A DNA stretch of 64,000 nt from Rhynchopus euleeides (GCA_963210315.1 OY723324.1:744001-808000), one strand, 5' to 3'; shown: positions 41,868-53,235, counted from the first letter of the stretch. Translations and numbers: made by a program. Notes: generated by a model from the sequence alone, not told the origin.

Positions 41868-43687
41868 AGGGGGGTACATGGGTGGGGGGGGGGGGGGGGA
41901 TAGTGGATGTTGTGAGTTGCGCAGCGGCTGGGCGTGGAAGTCACGCTGAAGTCGGCTGCATCATACGGTTCTGTCCCTGCCCTTTTTTTTACCTTGAAGT
42001 TTGGGCCTCGGGCGGTGTTGCCCGGAAGACCCTACGAATAGTTTTGACAACAGCCCCGCCCCCCCCCCCCCAGCCGCTTCTCGGTACTCCCCCCCGCCCC
42101 CCCCCCCCCTTCTTCCGTCCTTCCCCTTATCAGGGTGGGGGGAGGTGGAGGGGATGATTGAAGCCCGCCGCAGCATTCCCACAGCGAGAAGGCCTTTTGA
42201 CTCTTGCCAGCGCATGTGTATGGACAACAGGTGCGCACAACCAAAACCCCTCCCCCCCCTTGCAGGGCCCTCCATCTTTTCTTGCCTGTGTTTTGTTGTC
42301 CTCCCCCCACCACCACCACCACCACCACCACCATCTGAGTTTACGTTGGGAATTTGCAGCGGAGAGAGAGGCAGAGCACACTCACACAACACCACCTTCA
42401 TCAGGTTTTATACCCTGGGTGGTTGTTGCATCTTTGTTTTCACCACCACCACCACCACCACCACCACCCACCCCCTTTCCATGGGGTGGGTTGGTGTATA
42501 TGGTGGTCGGGAAGGGGAGGGGCTTCCACCCCGTCCACAACGGCCTCTGTTGCTGTCGATGCATTGAACGCCTCACCCAGGATTTTCTATCTGAGGAGGG
42601 GGGGGGGGGGGCGGGGGGGCAGCCTTGTCCCCTCCACTTGAGTGTGCCAGGGCCACAGACAAAGTCGCGCACCCCCCCCCCCCCTCCCCCTCCCGCTGCT
42701 CTCGCACACCAACACTGCTTCCCTTCTCCCCCCCCCCCTGCCTCTCCCAATAGCCTCTGCGGGCCGCACCTTCACACACCCCCCAAAAAAAGCGCAAACC
42801 GCCGCTGGGATGCCTTGGGATGGGCTGAGGGAGGGATATGACTTCCTTGCCATGTCCGACTGGAGGTTCTCGCGTCGCGAGAATCTTTGAAGTGCTCACA
42901 CAGAGAGTCTGTTATCATGGATTGGTTCGGGTGATGGTGTACGCTGCGAGGAGGGGGGGGGGGGGAGGGGGAAACGAACACCAGATCCGCGGCAGGCCCG
43001 TGCTAGGCCCGGGGATCTCCTTGGTGTGCGTCTTACCTATCCTTATTGCCGAAAACGGTGAACTGCATCACCAGAAAGGCACGTGGGGGGGGGGTGGGGT
43101 GGTGGCGGTGGCGGTGTGCTGTGGTTGCCGTCACACGACACAGCTCCCTCCCCTCCCTCCCCCCGTTGTGCCTCCCCAAAGCAAAGGTCCTGACGGTGCC
43201 CTTTTCCCGAGTTATTCCACTCACAAACAGCCAAGCGGATTGTTTCCAGTCGTGGTCTGTCAACCGCAAGGCCTGTATTCAGTCCCCCCCCCACCTCACT
43301 CCAGCGCAGAGGCGATTTGTGGGCCTGCTGCCCGGCTGGTGCCAGCCTGCCCCTTCGGAGGGGTTGTATCCGACTCTGATGACGAGAGCAAAGTGGTCGT
43401 TCCCCACCCCCCTACCCCCCCTGCCACACCTGCCACCACCCGCGCCCGCCAGAAGCCATTTTTCTCCACAGCATCAGAAAGCTCGCATATCGCAGGTAGG
43501 GTGTAATGCATGATTCTTTCTTCGACTCCGTGATGAGACATGTAGCTCGTGATCCTCACCCTCTGCCACAGACTGACATCCACACACCACACCCACACAC
43601 GCCAGGAAGGGCACAGGCAGAGGGGCAGGGGGGTTTTGCGGCGCGCCCCCCTTTGCTGCAGGCTTCTGCCGTTGAGGCGTCGAGGCG
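41868..43687. other. Intergenic DNA, G- and C-tract rich
   Basis: No gene supported. Many G-runs and C-runs of 8-14 and CAC/ACC triplet runs (42306-42332, 42440-42470) break up any open frame into low-complexity peptide. The final 200 bases lead into the glutaredoxin start. Confidence 0.55.
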
Positions 43688-45544
43688 ATGCCTCAGGAGG
43701 TGATCACCGTCTTCTCCATCGATGGCTGTCCGCACTGCGCCAAGGCGAAGCAGTGGCTGCAGGATGCTGCCCTGGGGTTCACAGAGGTATGGCCGTCCTG
43801 CAGTTGTTGCCACATGGCGGGGGCCTTGTCGTGATGGAAAGGTAGAGACGGGCAGCGCTTTGGATGACACCCACGCAAATCTACCCCTGCTTCCCCCAAG
43901 GCTTTGCTGCTGTCATGACGATGTGCTGCACATCCATACCAACCTTGATCAGGCAAGAAGATACGTGGGGTTTGTTTTGTCCAGATAACAATTCAATTGC
44001 CTTGGGGCATTCACTCTCAAGTGCAGAACAGTGAGCCGCTTCACAATACAGGCTGCAGCCCTGACACACTCTGGTACAGAGTGAAGGATCCCCTTAAAAC
44101 ATTTTTCGCACACGTGGCAGGGGCGGCTCGCGTCTATCCCTTGTCTGTTGTGTTTTTGTTTCGACATGCCGACACCCACCCCTCACCCCCACAGATCAAC
44201 CTCAGCGACTATCCAGAGTGCCGTGGCAACATGCTGAAGGCCAGCGAGGCCTTCAGCGTCCCGCAGGTTTTCATCGGCGACGTGCACCTCGGGGATGCGT
44301 CCGCCACAACCGCACTGCCCCATGCAAGCCTGAAGGACATGGTGAGCACCGCCTCCCCGCCGACAGACGCGCGGCTTCAGAAGCCGGAATATGCCCCGAA
44401 GCCACAGCCGCAACCCTCCCCGAGAACCGATGCCGAGATCTCCGTCGACGGCACGACTGTCCCGCTTCCTGAAGCACTCCACGCGCTGCACTGCACCTTC
44501 AAGCTGTTCCTCTCTGGGAAACCCGCCCCCCGCAGCTCCGTTGAATCCTTCCTCGCAACACGCTTCAAGACAGACGGGGCAAAGCTCGCATCCGAGCTCA
44601 CCTCGCGGGACATACTCTCTGCCACACCCCGGGGCAGCCTCAGCCTGTCGAGCAACCTCCGCAACGGGCCCCACCTGGTCCTCAACAGGTGGCGTGCCTG
44701 GCGGGAGCGCACCGACCCCCCTGGGGTCGCCATCCGCAGCATCAAGAAGGCGGCGGGCGCGGCTGTCGCGGCGTTCCGCTCCGAGGCGGGGGTGGACTAC
44801 CAGGCAATGGGCAGGTCGGAGGAGCTTTTCCACGCCCTGGAGCTGATGTGCGAGCTCCGCGGCGCAAGCCTCGCTTCGGAGGCCCTGTCGGTGGAGGCGG
44901 AGAAGAAGGCCTTTCTCCTCAACCTCTACAACACTATGGTGCCGCTCTGCTTCGCCCTGTTTGGCATCGCCGACTCCTCTTTGGACCGCCTCAACTATTT
45001 CGACGTCTGCGCTGTGGACATCGGCGGCTCAACCTATTCACTCAACCAGATCGAATCCGGCCTCCTCCGCGGAAACCGCAAGGCGCCCTACCACATGTCT
45101 CGCCCGCTGGACACCGGCACTGCGGCGGGGAGGCAGGGTGAGGCGGCGGCGCTGCAAGCGGATCCTCGGATACATTTCGCGCTGAACTGCGGGTCGAAGT
45201 CGTGCCCCCCAGTGAAGGTGTACTCCCCGCTTTCGCTTGAGGAGGAGCTGGACCTGGCAGCTGCGTGGTTCTGCGATTCGCAGGACGGCATCCAGGTGAC
45301 GCCGCCCAGCGGTGTGGCGGTATCCCAGATTTTCAAGTGGTACCACGTCGACTTCGGGAAGACAGATGCGGAGCTGGTCGCCTTCCTCGTGAAGCACAGC
45401 CGGGCAGGCTCCGTGAAGCGGACGCAGCTCGAAGCAGCATCGCGTTCACCGAAGCTCTCCCTCAGCTACCTCCCATACGACTGGACTACCGATGCCTCCT
45501 CAGCCAAGCCTTTCAAGCGTTCGTCGTGCTGCTGTATCCTATAG
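43688..45544 (+). CDS. Glutaredoxin-DUF547 fusion with CaaX tail
   Basis: Two exons: 43688-43786 and 44195-45544, with a 408-bp intron (GTATGG...CCCCACAG, phase 0), giving 482 residues. Residues 1-75 are a glutaredoxin: redox motif CPHC at 14-17 and SVPQVFIG with the cis-proline at 54-61. Residues 125-200 resemble a DEP-like helical region. Residues 240-410 are DUF547: AFLLNLYNTMVPL (272-284) and IHFALNCGSKSCPP (359-372) are family hallmarks. Grx plus DUF547, with DEP between, is known from plant proteins. Unusual: the chain ends SSCCCIL, a CaaX box (C479, X = leucine, favouring geranylgeranylation) with an adjacent cysteine. No signal peptide or span is seen, so membrane attachment would come from prenylation. 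Expected role: thiol-disulphide exchange or signalling at a membrane; substrate unknown. Confidence 0.93.
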
Positions 45545-46305
45545 ATGGGGGTGGGGGGTGTAAGGGTGTGTTAGCTTCAGGACACCCTCTTCTTTCCCCC
45601 GCTCTCGCCCTTCTGGTTTGTTGTGTTGGGGGGGAGGATAGGCAGGTATAGGCAGGTTGTGCTCCTCTAGCGCGGTTTGCAACGAACCGAACTGAATGTG
45701 CGTCTCTCGGGGGGCAGAGAGAAGGGGTGGGGGGGGTGGGGGTGGGGGTGGGGGTAGGGCTAGTCTCTCATGTACACCTCAAGCAGCATTTATCATGACA
45801 TCTTTCCATCCTCCACCAACGGGCTTCTTTCTTTAGGCACCCTTTGTCGTGTGCGGGCACCGCACTGCTCCGGGAGACGATGTGTTGGTCGGGTTCGAGC
45901 CATCCCTCGTCGCATTGGGATACCAGTCCCCCCCACCCCAATAGGGGGGCCCCAGCCAAATCCTCAAACCCGCTCCAGCGCTTCCTCTGTTTTGTTGACA
46001 ACTCTTCTCAGGCTAGCTTGGATCTCAGTGGGGAGAGTCTCTGCAGCTTGGTGCCCCGAGCTGCAGATGCATGTGTCACATTTTTAGGTGCTTTGATTTT
46101 TTTGGGTCATTCTGCGTTCCAAGAGTGCCGGCTGTTTTGTTGTGTTGCCCTTCCCCCCCCCCCTCCCGCCTTCTCCCTTGAGACCCACCTGGCTGGCTAG
46201 CTGCCTGTCCCAACGCTGTTCGGGGGTGGGTGGGTGGCGAGGTGGTGCAGAGTCCTGCAGGGTTCCGCAGGCGGTACGCACCCCCCCCCCCCCACCAATC
46301 GGCTG
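45545..46305. other. Intergenic DNA
   Basis: No gene recognised. G-rich run at 45725-45755. C-rich blocks lie at 46152-46170 and 46280-46295, just before element C1. Confidence 0.55.
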
Positions 46306-48608
46306 CACGGTGGCCTGGTCAGACCCTGACCAGGTCAAAACCTGGTCAAATCTTGACCAGGTCATACCTGGTCATTGACCAGGTATGACCTGGTCATGAC
46401 CATGTCATACCTGGTCATGACCAGGTCATTTTCACCCATTTTAACCGGGGGGAACATGTTGAGTGGCCAAGCAGGGGGGACAATTCGCATATTCCGGACT
46501 CTCTCCGGCCGTTGTGGAAAGTATGAGTCAAAAGGGTTCAACCATACCCCGAGTCGAGAAAGAAGTCGAAGCTTGAATCATGTTGGGCACAAGGGGAAAA
46601 TGGTCAAAATTGGCCCAAAATTACCAATAAAATATGCTGCAGTGCAGGGGGGTGGCGGGGGAGTCGGCGACGAAACTTGATGATCAGCAGCTTTCTGCCT
46701 TCTTCCGCTTCTTCACATTCTTCTCCTTCTTCCTCCTCTTCTTCGGGATCTTCGTTGTCGTCGTCGGCTTCACAGGCCAGTGCTGCCTTGCGTAACACGC
46801 CGTCCTTCGCATCCTGGGTGTGGATCGGCGGCTGCTTGTCGCAGAGGCAAATACGGAGACCACGCGGTTTGTTGCAGGCAGCATCGCCAGTCAGTAACCA
46901 GCCATCGGAACACTTGCCGAGCGAATCGATCGGGCCGACAGGGGTTACTCGACTGCTACCGAGAGCCCTGAGACGGTGCCGAAACGAATCGAAGTTTTTC
47001 ATCCATACGGGACCCGCTGTCATGCACTTCCCGCACAACGATATGACATTGTATTGCAAGAGGGTACACGAAGATTCTTGCGGGGTCGTTGCCGAAACTG
47101 GCATAGTTTGCCAGCTCGAACACCATCAGGTCCCTCTCCCGGAAACAAGCAGATGTTGTCCTGGCCCGCGATTTCCTCTCCCCATTCTTCCTCTCGAACG
47201 CTTCGTCGGAGAGGTGGCAGTTCTGAGGATCCTGAGGGTCCTGAGGCATTCAAGGCAGGGCACTCCCTTCTCCATTCTTTTACACTCTTTGAAAAGTGTC
47301 ACAATCAGATGTGGTCAACCGTTACGGCACTGCCGATGGGACTCTCGTCCTCTGGCACGCCCGCTGGTCGGGCTTCTTTGTCACCACCGCCTGCCTCATC
47401 ACCGCGTTCACCAACTGGATGTCGATGGTCACGACACCCTGCCCCTGCGTTGCCTGTGGTGTTGCCCCCACCGCCACAATGAACGGATCCGGAATGTGAA
47501 ACGTTCGGGCGTGCAGACCATTCGGAACCTCGCTCTTGTAGGGCAGGTCCCTCATGACCGTGACAGTCATGACCGATCCGTCGAGGACAGGTGGGTGCTC
47601 GTCGGGCACGTCAGCTCCCGCACCTACCTCTACGATGATCCGGTAGAAGAGGACGTCTGCTATCGAATGCCTCCCGATCTGCGTGATGGGGGGGGGTTCG
47701 GGGTCAGTTGTTTTTCAGCTGCCTTCGAAGAAGTACTGCCCACCGCGCTTTGAGCGGTGGGCAGCCTCTTCATATCGGTTCCCAGCACCTCATCCGAGCA
47801 CCCCGCTTCCGTCAGCACCTCGTACTCAGACGAGTTCTTGTCGGCGCTCGTGAGGCGCTTCATGCCGCCTCCGACGCGCGTTGCCAGAGACACGCATGGA
47901 GTAGACTGCGGGCAGTGTCCTGGCCTTCTTCTTGTCGGCCTCTTCACTCCGTGTCAGCTTCCTGCCCCACTCCTTGTCAAAGTGGGTGGTGCGATGGCTT
48001 TTCAAACAGCGCCGCGAGGCTGCTGTGAAACAGCTCGACGCCTTCTGCGTGGCCTGGGATGATGCAGACCTCCTCGACATTTTTTTGGGATACCACCAGG
48101 GGGAGGGACCCGGTGTGAGGCACTTGAGTGCGTCCAGGCGGGCAGGGAACCTGGGCAGGGGGCAGGGGGCCTCATTCCTTTTTGGTAATTTTGGGCCAAA
48201 GCTGCTGATCATCAAGTTTCGTCGCCGACCCCACCCTCCCCTCCCCCGCCACCCCCCTGCACTGCAGCATATTTTATTGGTAATTTTGGGCCAATTTTGA
48301 CCATTTTCCCCTTGTGCCCAACATGATTCAAGCTTCGACTTCTTTCTCGACTCGGGGTATGGTTGAACCCTTTTGACTCATACTTTCCACAACGGCCGGA
48401 GAGAGTCCGGAATATGCGAATTGTCCCCCCTGCTTGGCCACTCAACATGTTCCCCCCGGTTAAAATGGGTGAAAATGACCTGGTCATGACCAGGTATGAC
48501 ATGGTCATGACCAGGTCATACCTGGTCATGACCAGGTCAGATTTGGTCATGACCTGGTCAGATTTGGACCTGGTCAAAACCTGGTCAGTCAGCTGACCAG
48601 GCCACCGT
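46306..48608 (-). mobile_element. Element C1 (CACGGTGGCCTGGTCAG ends), 2.3 kb
   Basis: CACGGTGGCCTGGTCAG at 46306 is matched by CTGACCAGGCCACCGTG ending at 48608. TG flanks both sides (46304-46305, 48609-48610). The terminal inverted repeats run about 380 bp. Their outer 120 bp are tandem palindromic words (CTGGTCATGACCAG, GGTATGACC). The 1.5 kb interior reads as coding-like on the minus strand but is broken. Orientation is opposite to C2. Ends 288 bp before the RUS start. Confidence 0.85.
46681..48215 (-). pseudogene. Coding-like interior of C1, unrecognised
   Basis: Minus-strand segments readable as protein: DGSVMTVTVMRDLPYKSEVP then NGLHARTFHIPDP (about 47480-47590), a cysteine-bearing stretch (GKCSDGWLLTGDAACNKP, about 46850-46930), and an acidic run of E (about 46700-46760) that reads into the terminal repeat. 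They lie in different frames, so no single protein is intact. Nothing resembles a known transposase. It may be a captured host gene or a decayed element protein. C2 carries a parallel, differently rearranged version. Confidence 0.4.
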
Positions 48609-48895
48609 GTGATCCGTTGCCACACCCACCGTTGCCCCACCCCCCTCTCCCCGCCCTTGGGTTGCAGGCTCTGCTGCCCGCCCTGCCCCGACACGGAGGA
48701 TTTTGCCTTCACTCTCGACAATCAAACCCACCCACCCCCCCCCCCCCCCGCGACAGGCCTCTGAGGGGCAGGCGCCAGCTTACACAACACCCCGAGAGAG
48801 GAAGGAGCGGGGGGCGGTGGAGGCAGGGCTGATTGCCGCCGGCATCCATCCACCCACCCCTCCCACCCCCCACACCCCCTTTCCTCCTCGACGCG

Positions 48896-50170
48896 ATGTC
48901 GTATGTCAGGGAGAGGAGCGCGCGCAGCGTGACCCCTGTGCATACGGACAGCAACCTGGGGTCACCCCATTCCCCTTCGACCCCCGTGCGTGTCGTGGAG
49001 TACTGCGGGAAGAAGAAGCTGGTGTGGACCGCCTCCCCCACCTCTGGCGGGGCGGCAACCGCGTCCTCCACCACCACCGCGCTGACGCAGAGTTCCGACG
49101 AGCTGCACGAAGGGATTCTGCACTACCTGTTCCTCCCGAAGGGATACCCCGAGACTGTCACCGATGACTACATCAAATACCAGTTTTGGGACACGCTGCA
49201 GGCGCTGTTCAGCGCCATCACGGGGCTCCTTGCAACCCGCGCTGTTTTCGTGGGGGTGGGGGTGGGCGATGCGGCAGCCACATCAGCCGCAGCGACGCTG
49301 CAGTGGATCTGCAAAGACGGCGTCTCCTCCGTTGGTCGGATCCTCTTCGCATCCGCCATCAGCAAGCAGCTGGACAGCGACTCCAAGCGGTGGCGGCTTG
49401 TCGCGGATCTGACAAACGACCTCGGGATATTCCTCGAGATCCTCAGTGGGTACGTCTCCCACTCCTACTTCCTGCCGCTGATCTGCCTCTCTGCGGCCTT
49501 CAGGACAATCTGCGGGGTGTGTGCCGGGATCACCCGGGCATGCCTCACCTTCCACTTTGCCAAGGTGCAGAACACCGCGGATATCGCCTCAAAGGATGGC
49601 AACCAGGAGACAGCGGTGTCGCTCACCGGGCTTGTTTTGGGTGCGTTGGTGACCCTCATCCCCGATTCGCCCGCGCTGACGTGGGGGCTGTTTTTCCTCT
49701 TCACGGCGTGCCACATCGCATGCAACTACCTGGGTGTGCGTGCCGTGGTGCTGCGTGTGGTGAACCGGCACAGGCTGGAGCTGAGCCTGCGGAACGACTT
49801 CCCCACGCCCTACAGGGTGTCCCGCCTGGAGGGCATCCTCTTCTACAGCACGCTGAACATCACCCTCGGGGCGAAGCTGTCGGATGTCGTGACGACATCC
49901 GCGGATCTCGCCGCGCTGTCCCGCTCCGCCAAGCCTTGGAGGTGCGCGCGGAAGAACGGGAGGGTGCACGTTGCCCTGCGGAAGGACTCGACCCCTTCCG
50001 ACGAGCTCATGGCATACAGCGAGGCGTTCCTCATGCTGGAGCGGGGTGCGTCCGCTGCAGAGGCAGAGATGTTGGTGCACCAGATCAACCCCCTGAAGCG
50101 CCTGCAGGCGAATGGCTGGGAGATGGAGAACATCCTTCTCAACGCCGGTGAGTTCCGTTACGAGGTCTGA
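48896..50170 (+). CDS. RUS family (DUF647) membrane protein
   Basis: A 424-residue member of the root-UVB-sensitive family (PF04884; human RUSF1/C16orf58 type). Family hallmarks in order: FLPKGYPETVTDDYIKYQFW (about residues 77-96), LLATRAVFVGVGVGDA, LQWICKDGVSSVGRILFA, DSDSKRWRLVADLTNDLGIF, then FHFAKVQNTADIASKDGNQE and NYLGVRAVVLRVVNRHRL. Several hydrophobic segments in 97-300 are likely membrane spans. ATG 48896 is the first in frame; the N-terminal 70 residues are S/T-rich and variable. Plant members act in auxin transport and vitamin B6 physiology; the molecular activity is not settled. A copy of a shared 5'-flank motif lies at about 48705-48729. Single exon. Confidence 0.94.
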   Translation: MSYVRERSARSVTPVHTDSNLGSPHSPSTPVRVVEYCGKKKLVWTASPTSGGAATASSTTTALTQSSDELHEGILHYLFLPKGYPETVTDDYIKYQFWDTLQALFSAITGLLATRAVFVGVGVGDAAATSAAATLQWICKDGVSSVGRILFASAISKQLDSDSKRWRLVADLTNDLGIFLEILSGYVSHSYFLPLICLSAAFRTICGVCAGITRACLTFHFAKVQNTADIASKDGNQETAVSLTGLVLGALVTLIPDSPALTWGLFFLFTACHIACNYLGVRAVVLRVVNRHRLELSLRNDFPTPYRVSRLEGILFYSTLNITLGAKLSDVVTTSADLAALSRSAKPWRCARKNGRVHVALRKDSTPSDELMAYSEAFLMLERGASAAEAEMLVHQINPLKRLQANGWEMENILLNAGEFRYEV

Positions 50171-50903
50171 AGAGGGAGGGCTGTGGGCTGTGGGGAGCCT
50201 TGGCTTTGTGTGGCGAAAAAAAAATGATCGAAATGAGAGGGTATTCTGAGTCGTTCGCAGTGGTGCGAAAAGGCAATGCCAGGGATAGCTTCCCATCTCG
50301 GCAGGTGGGGTGGGTGGGGGGTCGGTTGTGGCTGCCACATGTGTTGAGGCACGGCCAAGAGATTGTTCAGAGCATATCCCCCAGAAAAAGAGAAGCGGGA
50401 TTGAAAATGATTCAAAATCGTGCGTGCGGTAGAGGCGATGCGAAAAGGCCAGCCAGTCACAGTTCAGATGAAATCAACGGGGGATATTCAGGCGGGGGTG
50501 CGTCTTGGTGACTTTCCGCCGATTCTCTGGTTTCATCTGTTCCCTGGAGAAAGTCAGAAGCGAGAGAGAAAGAGCGAGTTGGCCTGACTCCATCTGTTGA
50601 TAAGACTCACTGAGGGCAGCGTCAGACGCTTCTGTCCGCCACCCCATCGCCAGTTCCGCAAAAATCTGTTCGATCGAGAGCGAGCTGCGCCACACATTGT
50701 TGTGGTGGCGGCTGTTGCTTTGATCACAGCTTTCACCGTACAGCCCCAAACAGCGCTGAGGAGTGCGAACCAACAAGAGTATAAAAGCCACATCGGCACT
50801 TCCAGCAAGCGGCAATCGGATTGTCTCTGGGGCTGCGGCACTTCAAATGCAGAATTCAGAAAATTGCCCCCCTACCCCCTACCCCCCCCCCCAAGGATGG
50901 CAC
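50171..50903. other. Intergenic DNA
   Basis: No gene or named repeat. A C-run at 50868-50893 precedes element K. Confidence 0.5.
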
Positions 50904-50968
50904 CCCTGGATTATATTCATGGATTAAACTCGTGGATTAAATGGATTTTATTCGCCTGGATTTTACTA

Positions 50969-51297
50969 CCGTATACGTAAATATTATGGAACGTAAATAT
51001 TATGGAACGGGCCCATTTTTGGCCGGTCCGTTCCATAATATTTACGTTCCAACATATTTACAGGGCCAGTTGGGGACTCGGTGGTGAGGACGGCTTGCGT
51101 CAGGAATCGCGCGAAAAGTGCACGAGTAGGTCCCGTCAGGGGCTCTGCATGCCGTCCGATCACCTGGTCCAAGTCCCCGAGTCGCAGAAAGCCCTGTAAA
51201 TATTATGGAACGAAAAAAATCTGGAACGCCAACCCACCAGCGTTCCAAAATATTTACGTTCCATAATATTTACGTTCCAAAATATTTACGTATACGG
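50969..51297. mobile_element. MITE J (CCGTATACG ends), TA target, in K
   Basis: CCGTATACGTAAATATTATG at 50969 and its complement ending 51297, flanked by TA (50967-50968, 51298-51299). Subterminal GTAAATATTATGGAACG is repeated several times in both orientations. Its ends resemble those of MITE H (CCGTAAACGG), so J and H are probably one TA-target family. Non-coding. Confidence 0.83.
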
Positions 51298-51780
51298 TAT
51301 TTAATCCACGCCTTTGCGGGTTTGTGCTGCGGGGTGCCAGTGAGGGCATTTCCAGCTTGGCTCGCTGAAAAATGACGAAGGTTGCCGTAATACCGAAGCG
51401 CAAATGCCCCTTGACGTGCTTCGATTGACGTGTTGGCATTGCATGTGTTCAACATCTTCATCCCCGGCACAGTCAGGTCCGACCACGACGAGCGGAGGAA
51501 CTGTGGTCCCGTGTGTGGATCCGCCTGAGCAGTGGTGGCTGACATTCAGTCGCCTTGTGCCGGAGTCCACCCTCGCAGGGGTGGGGTGCAGCCCGGGCCT
51601 GCCCAGCAGGAACAGCCGCACAGGAGCGTCTCTTCAGCTGTGTGGGCTGGCAGTCTGAGAAGAGGCGCAACAGGCTCCAGCCAGAGAAGGTCCATAAGTT
51701 GACCACGATCCACCGGCACCGACCTGGTGGTAGGGCCTGGAAGCACCTGCAGTGGGATTAAATGCTGGATTAAATGGACT

Positions 51781-51983
51781 ACCTACCACCCCCCGTGTAT
51801 ATGTCACCCCCCCCCCCCCCAGGTGCAAAAATCGGGAGGGGGGTGACATGAACACACCTTTTCGGGGGTGACATAAACACAGGGGGTGGTAGATTAGTGT
51901 ATGTCACCCCCCGCCAGGGCCGCCTGGGGGTGACATAAACACACCTCTTTTGGGGGGTGACATATACACGGGGGGTGGTAGGT
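51781..51983. mobile_element. MITE L (ACCTACCACCCCCCGTG ends) in K
   Basis: ACCTACCACCCCCCGTGTAT at 51781 is matched by its complement ending 51983; the inverted ends are about 30 bp and nearly perfect. Internal copies of GTGACATAAACAC and ATGTCACCCCCC resemble the interior of MITE A. The flanks carry AAATGGA on both sides, but that word is common in K, so the target duplication is uncertain. Confidence 0.75.
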
Positions 51984-52003
51984 AAATGGATTATATTCCA
52001 GGG

Positions 52004-53235
52004 TTGTTGGATTATTCCCATCCTTGCCCCCCCCCCCCCCCACCAAAACCACTGACAGACAACTGCTACACACCCTCCCGTTGTGCATTGATCTGCCTTG
52101 TACAACATATCTGGTGTAGTGACTACAAAAAGGACTAACATTGCGAGAAGGTGCTGGGAGATTTACTTTTCCATTCCCTCTCGACGATCAAACCCCCCCA
52201 CCAAAAAAAACTCCAGGGGGCCACCTCCTGCTGCTGCTGCTGTCGTCAGGACTGCTTCTCTGCCTCTCTCTCTCTCTCTCCATCGGCTCTGAGCTGCTTG
52301 CCTTCCAGCTCAGGCCGCTTAACAGCACTTCATATCATTCAGAAGCTCTCTGGATCCACTTTTCGGACTCCCCCCACCCCAACAACACAGGCCGTGCATA
52401 GCATTGGATCTCAGACACAAATCTGCAAAAACGAGTCGAGGGATACCGTCATTCTGCTTCCTTCTACACTTCACCCCCCCCCCCCCCCCAACCCCCCAGG
52501 GCATACCTTTTGCATTTCACAAGCGGGGTGCAAGACGCTCTGCAAGACACACGCCAGTCGTCGTCCAGGAACCGATTTTATTGGGCGAACCCTGCCCGGG
52601 GACCAACACTTCTCCCCCTCCCCACCCCACAGGCCCCACGGGTTGCGAGATCTGGCAGTGGCGCGAAGAGGATAGCCTTAAGGATGTGGGGTGGGGTGGC
52701 GGTTGTTAATAGGGGATGGGGGGGGGGGGACTGGGTGGGTGGGGGGTGGGGGGGGTTCTGGTCTGTAAGCCGGTTGGTAGATCCAGTGGTGGAAAGCCCA
52801 TGCCACATGCCCAGGTGTAGGGGGTGGGGGGGTGCATGCACAGGCAATCGATGATCGATGCAACTCAACCAAGAAATCGCTCTCCTCTCTACCCGTCGCA
52901 CTGTCTTTTTTTTATTGCAGGGTAATGCAGGATACCAGGGTAGAGCCGGCTTCTGTTGCTGTTGTGTCGGCGATCCCCACCCCAAAACTCCCGACGGGCG
53001 TCGCCAGACCACCCAACGAATCAGAGGGGGGGGGGGAAACGCGCAAACCAACTACCCCCTCTCCATCCCCCCCACCCCCCGCCACCCTTGCGCTTCCCCC
53101 CACTGCTCCTGCCTGTGGGTGTCACACGTTGCGAAAATTATCGCCACCATCCCGACACCCCCCTCCACACAATGCAGGCATACACCCCTTCCCCCCCTCC
53201 CCCCTTCCGCATTCCCCTTCCCCCCCCCCCCACAC
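52004..53235. other. Intergenic DNA with possible unassigned exons
   Basis: Holds the shared 5'-flank motif at 52145-52196, a CT run at 52261-52281, and several C-tract acceptor-like sites (CCCCCAG at about 52499, CACAG at 52632, TTGCAG at 52920). Short open pieces follow them, such as PTGCEIWQWREEDSLKDVG (about 52636-52692). No set joins into a convincing gene. Confidence 0.4.
52145..52196 (+). repeat. Shared 5'-flank motif, copy 2
   Basis: GAGAAGGTGCTGGGAGATTT, then ACTTTTCCATTCCCTCTCGA and CGATCAAACCCCCC. Differs from 30471-30520 at only a few sites. No gene starts within 300 bp in my reading, so either a gene is missed here or the motif is a simple dispersed repeat. Confidence 0.5.

Larger units (their letters stand above)
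50904..52003. mobile_element. Element K, container of two nested MITEs
   Basis: CCCTGGATTATATTC at 50904 is roughly answered by GGATTATATTCCAGGG ending 52003. Near both ends the word GGATTAAATGGA recurs. J and L are inserted within it. The central 51330-51760 is mixed sequence without a recognisable gene. Target duplication not resolved. Confidence 0.5.

Noticed and set aside
42838..43506. 222-residue + strand open frame upstream of the glutaredoxin gene
   Set aside because: Mostly G/P/H low-complexity from G- and C-tracts, interrupted by homopolymers; no domain and no codon-like regularity.
47932..48300. + strand frame in C1 ending in the terminal repeat
   Set aside because: It is antisense to the coding-like strand of C1 and its end is encoded by the inverted terminal repeat itself.
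52858..53235. In-frame N-terminal extension of the ankyrin protein
   Set aside because: The extension is proline-rich translation of a C/T tract; the ATG at 53236 directly after the tract gives a normal start.
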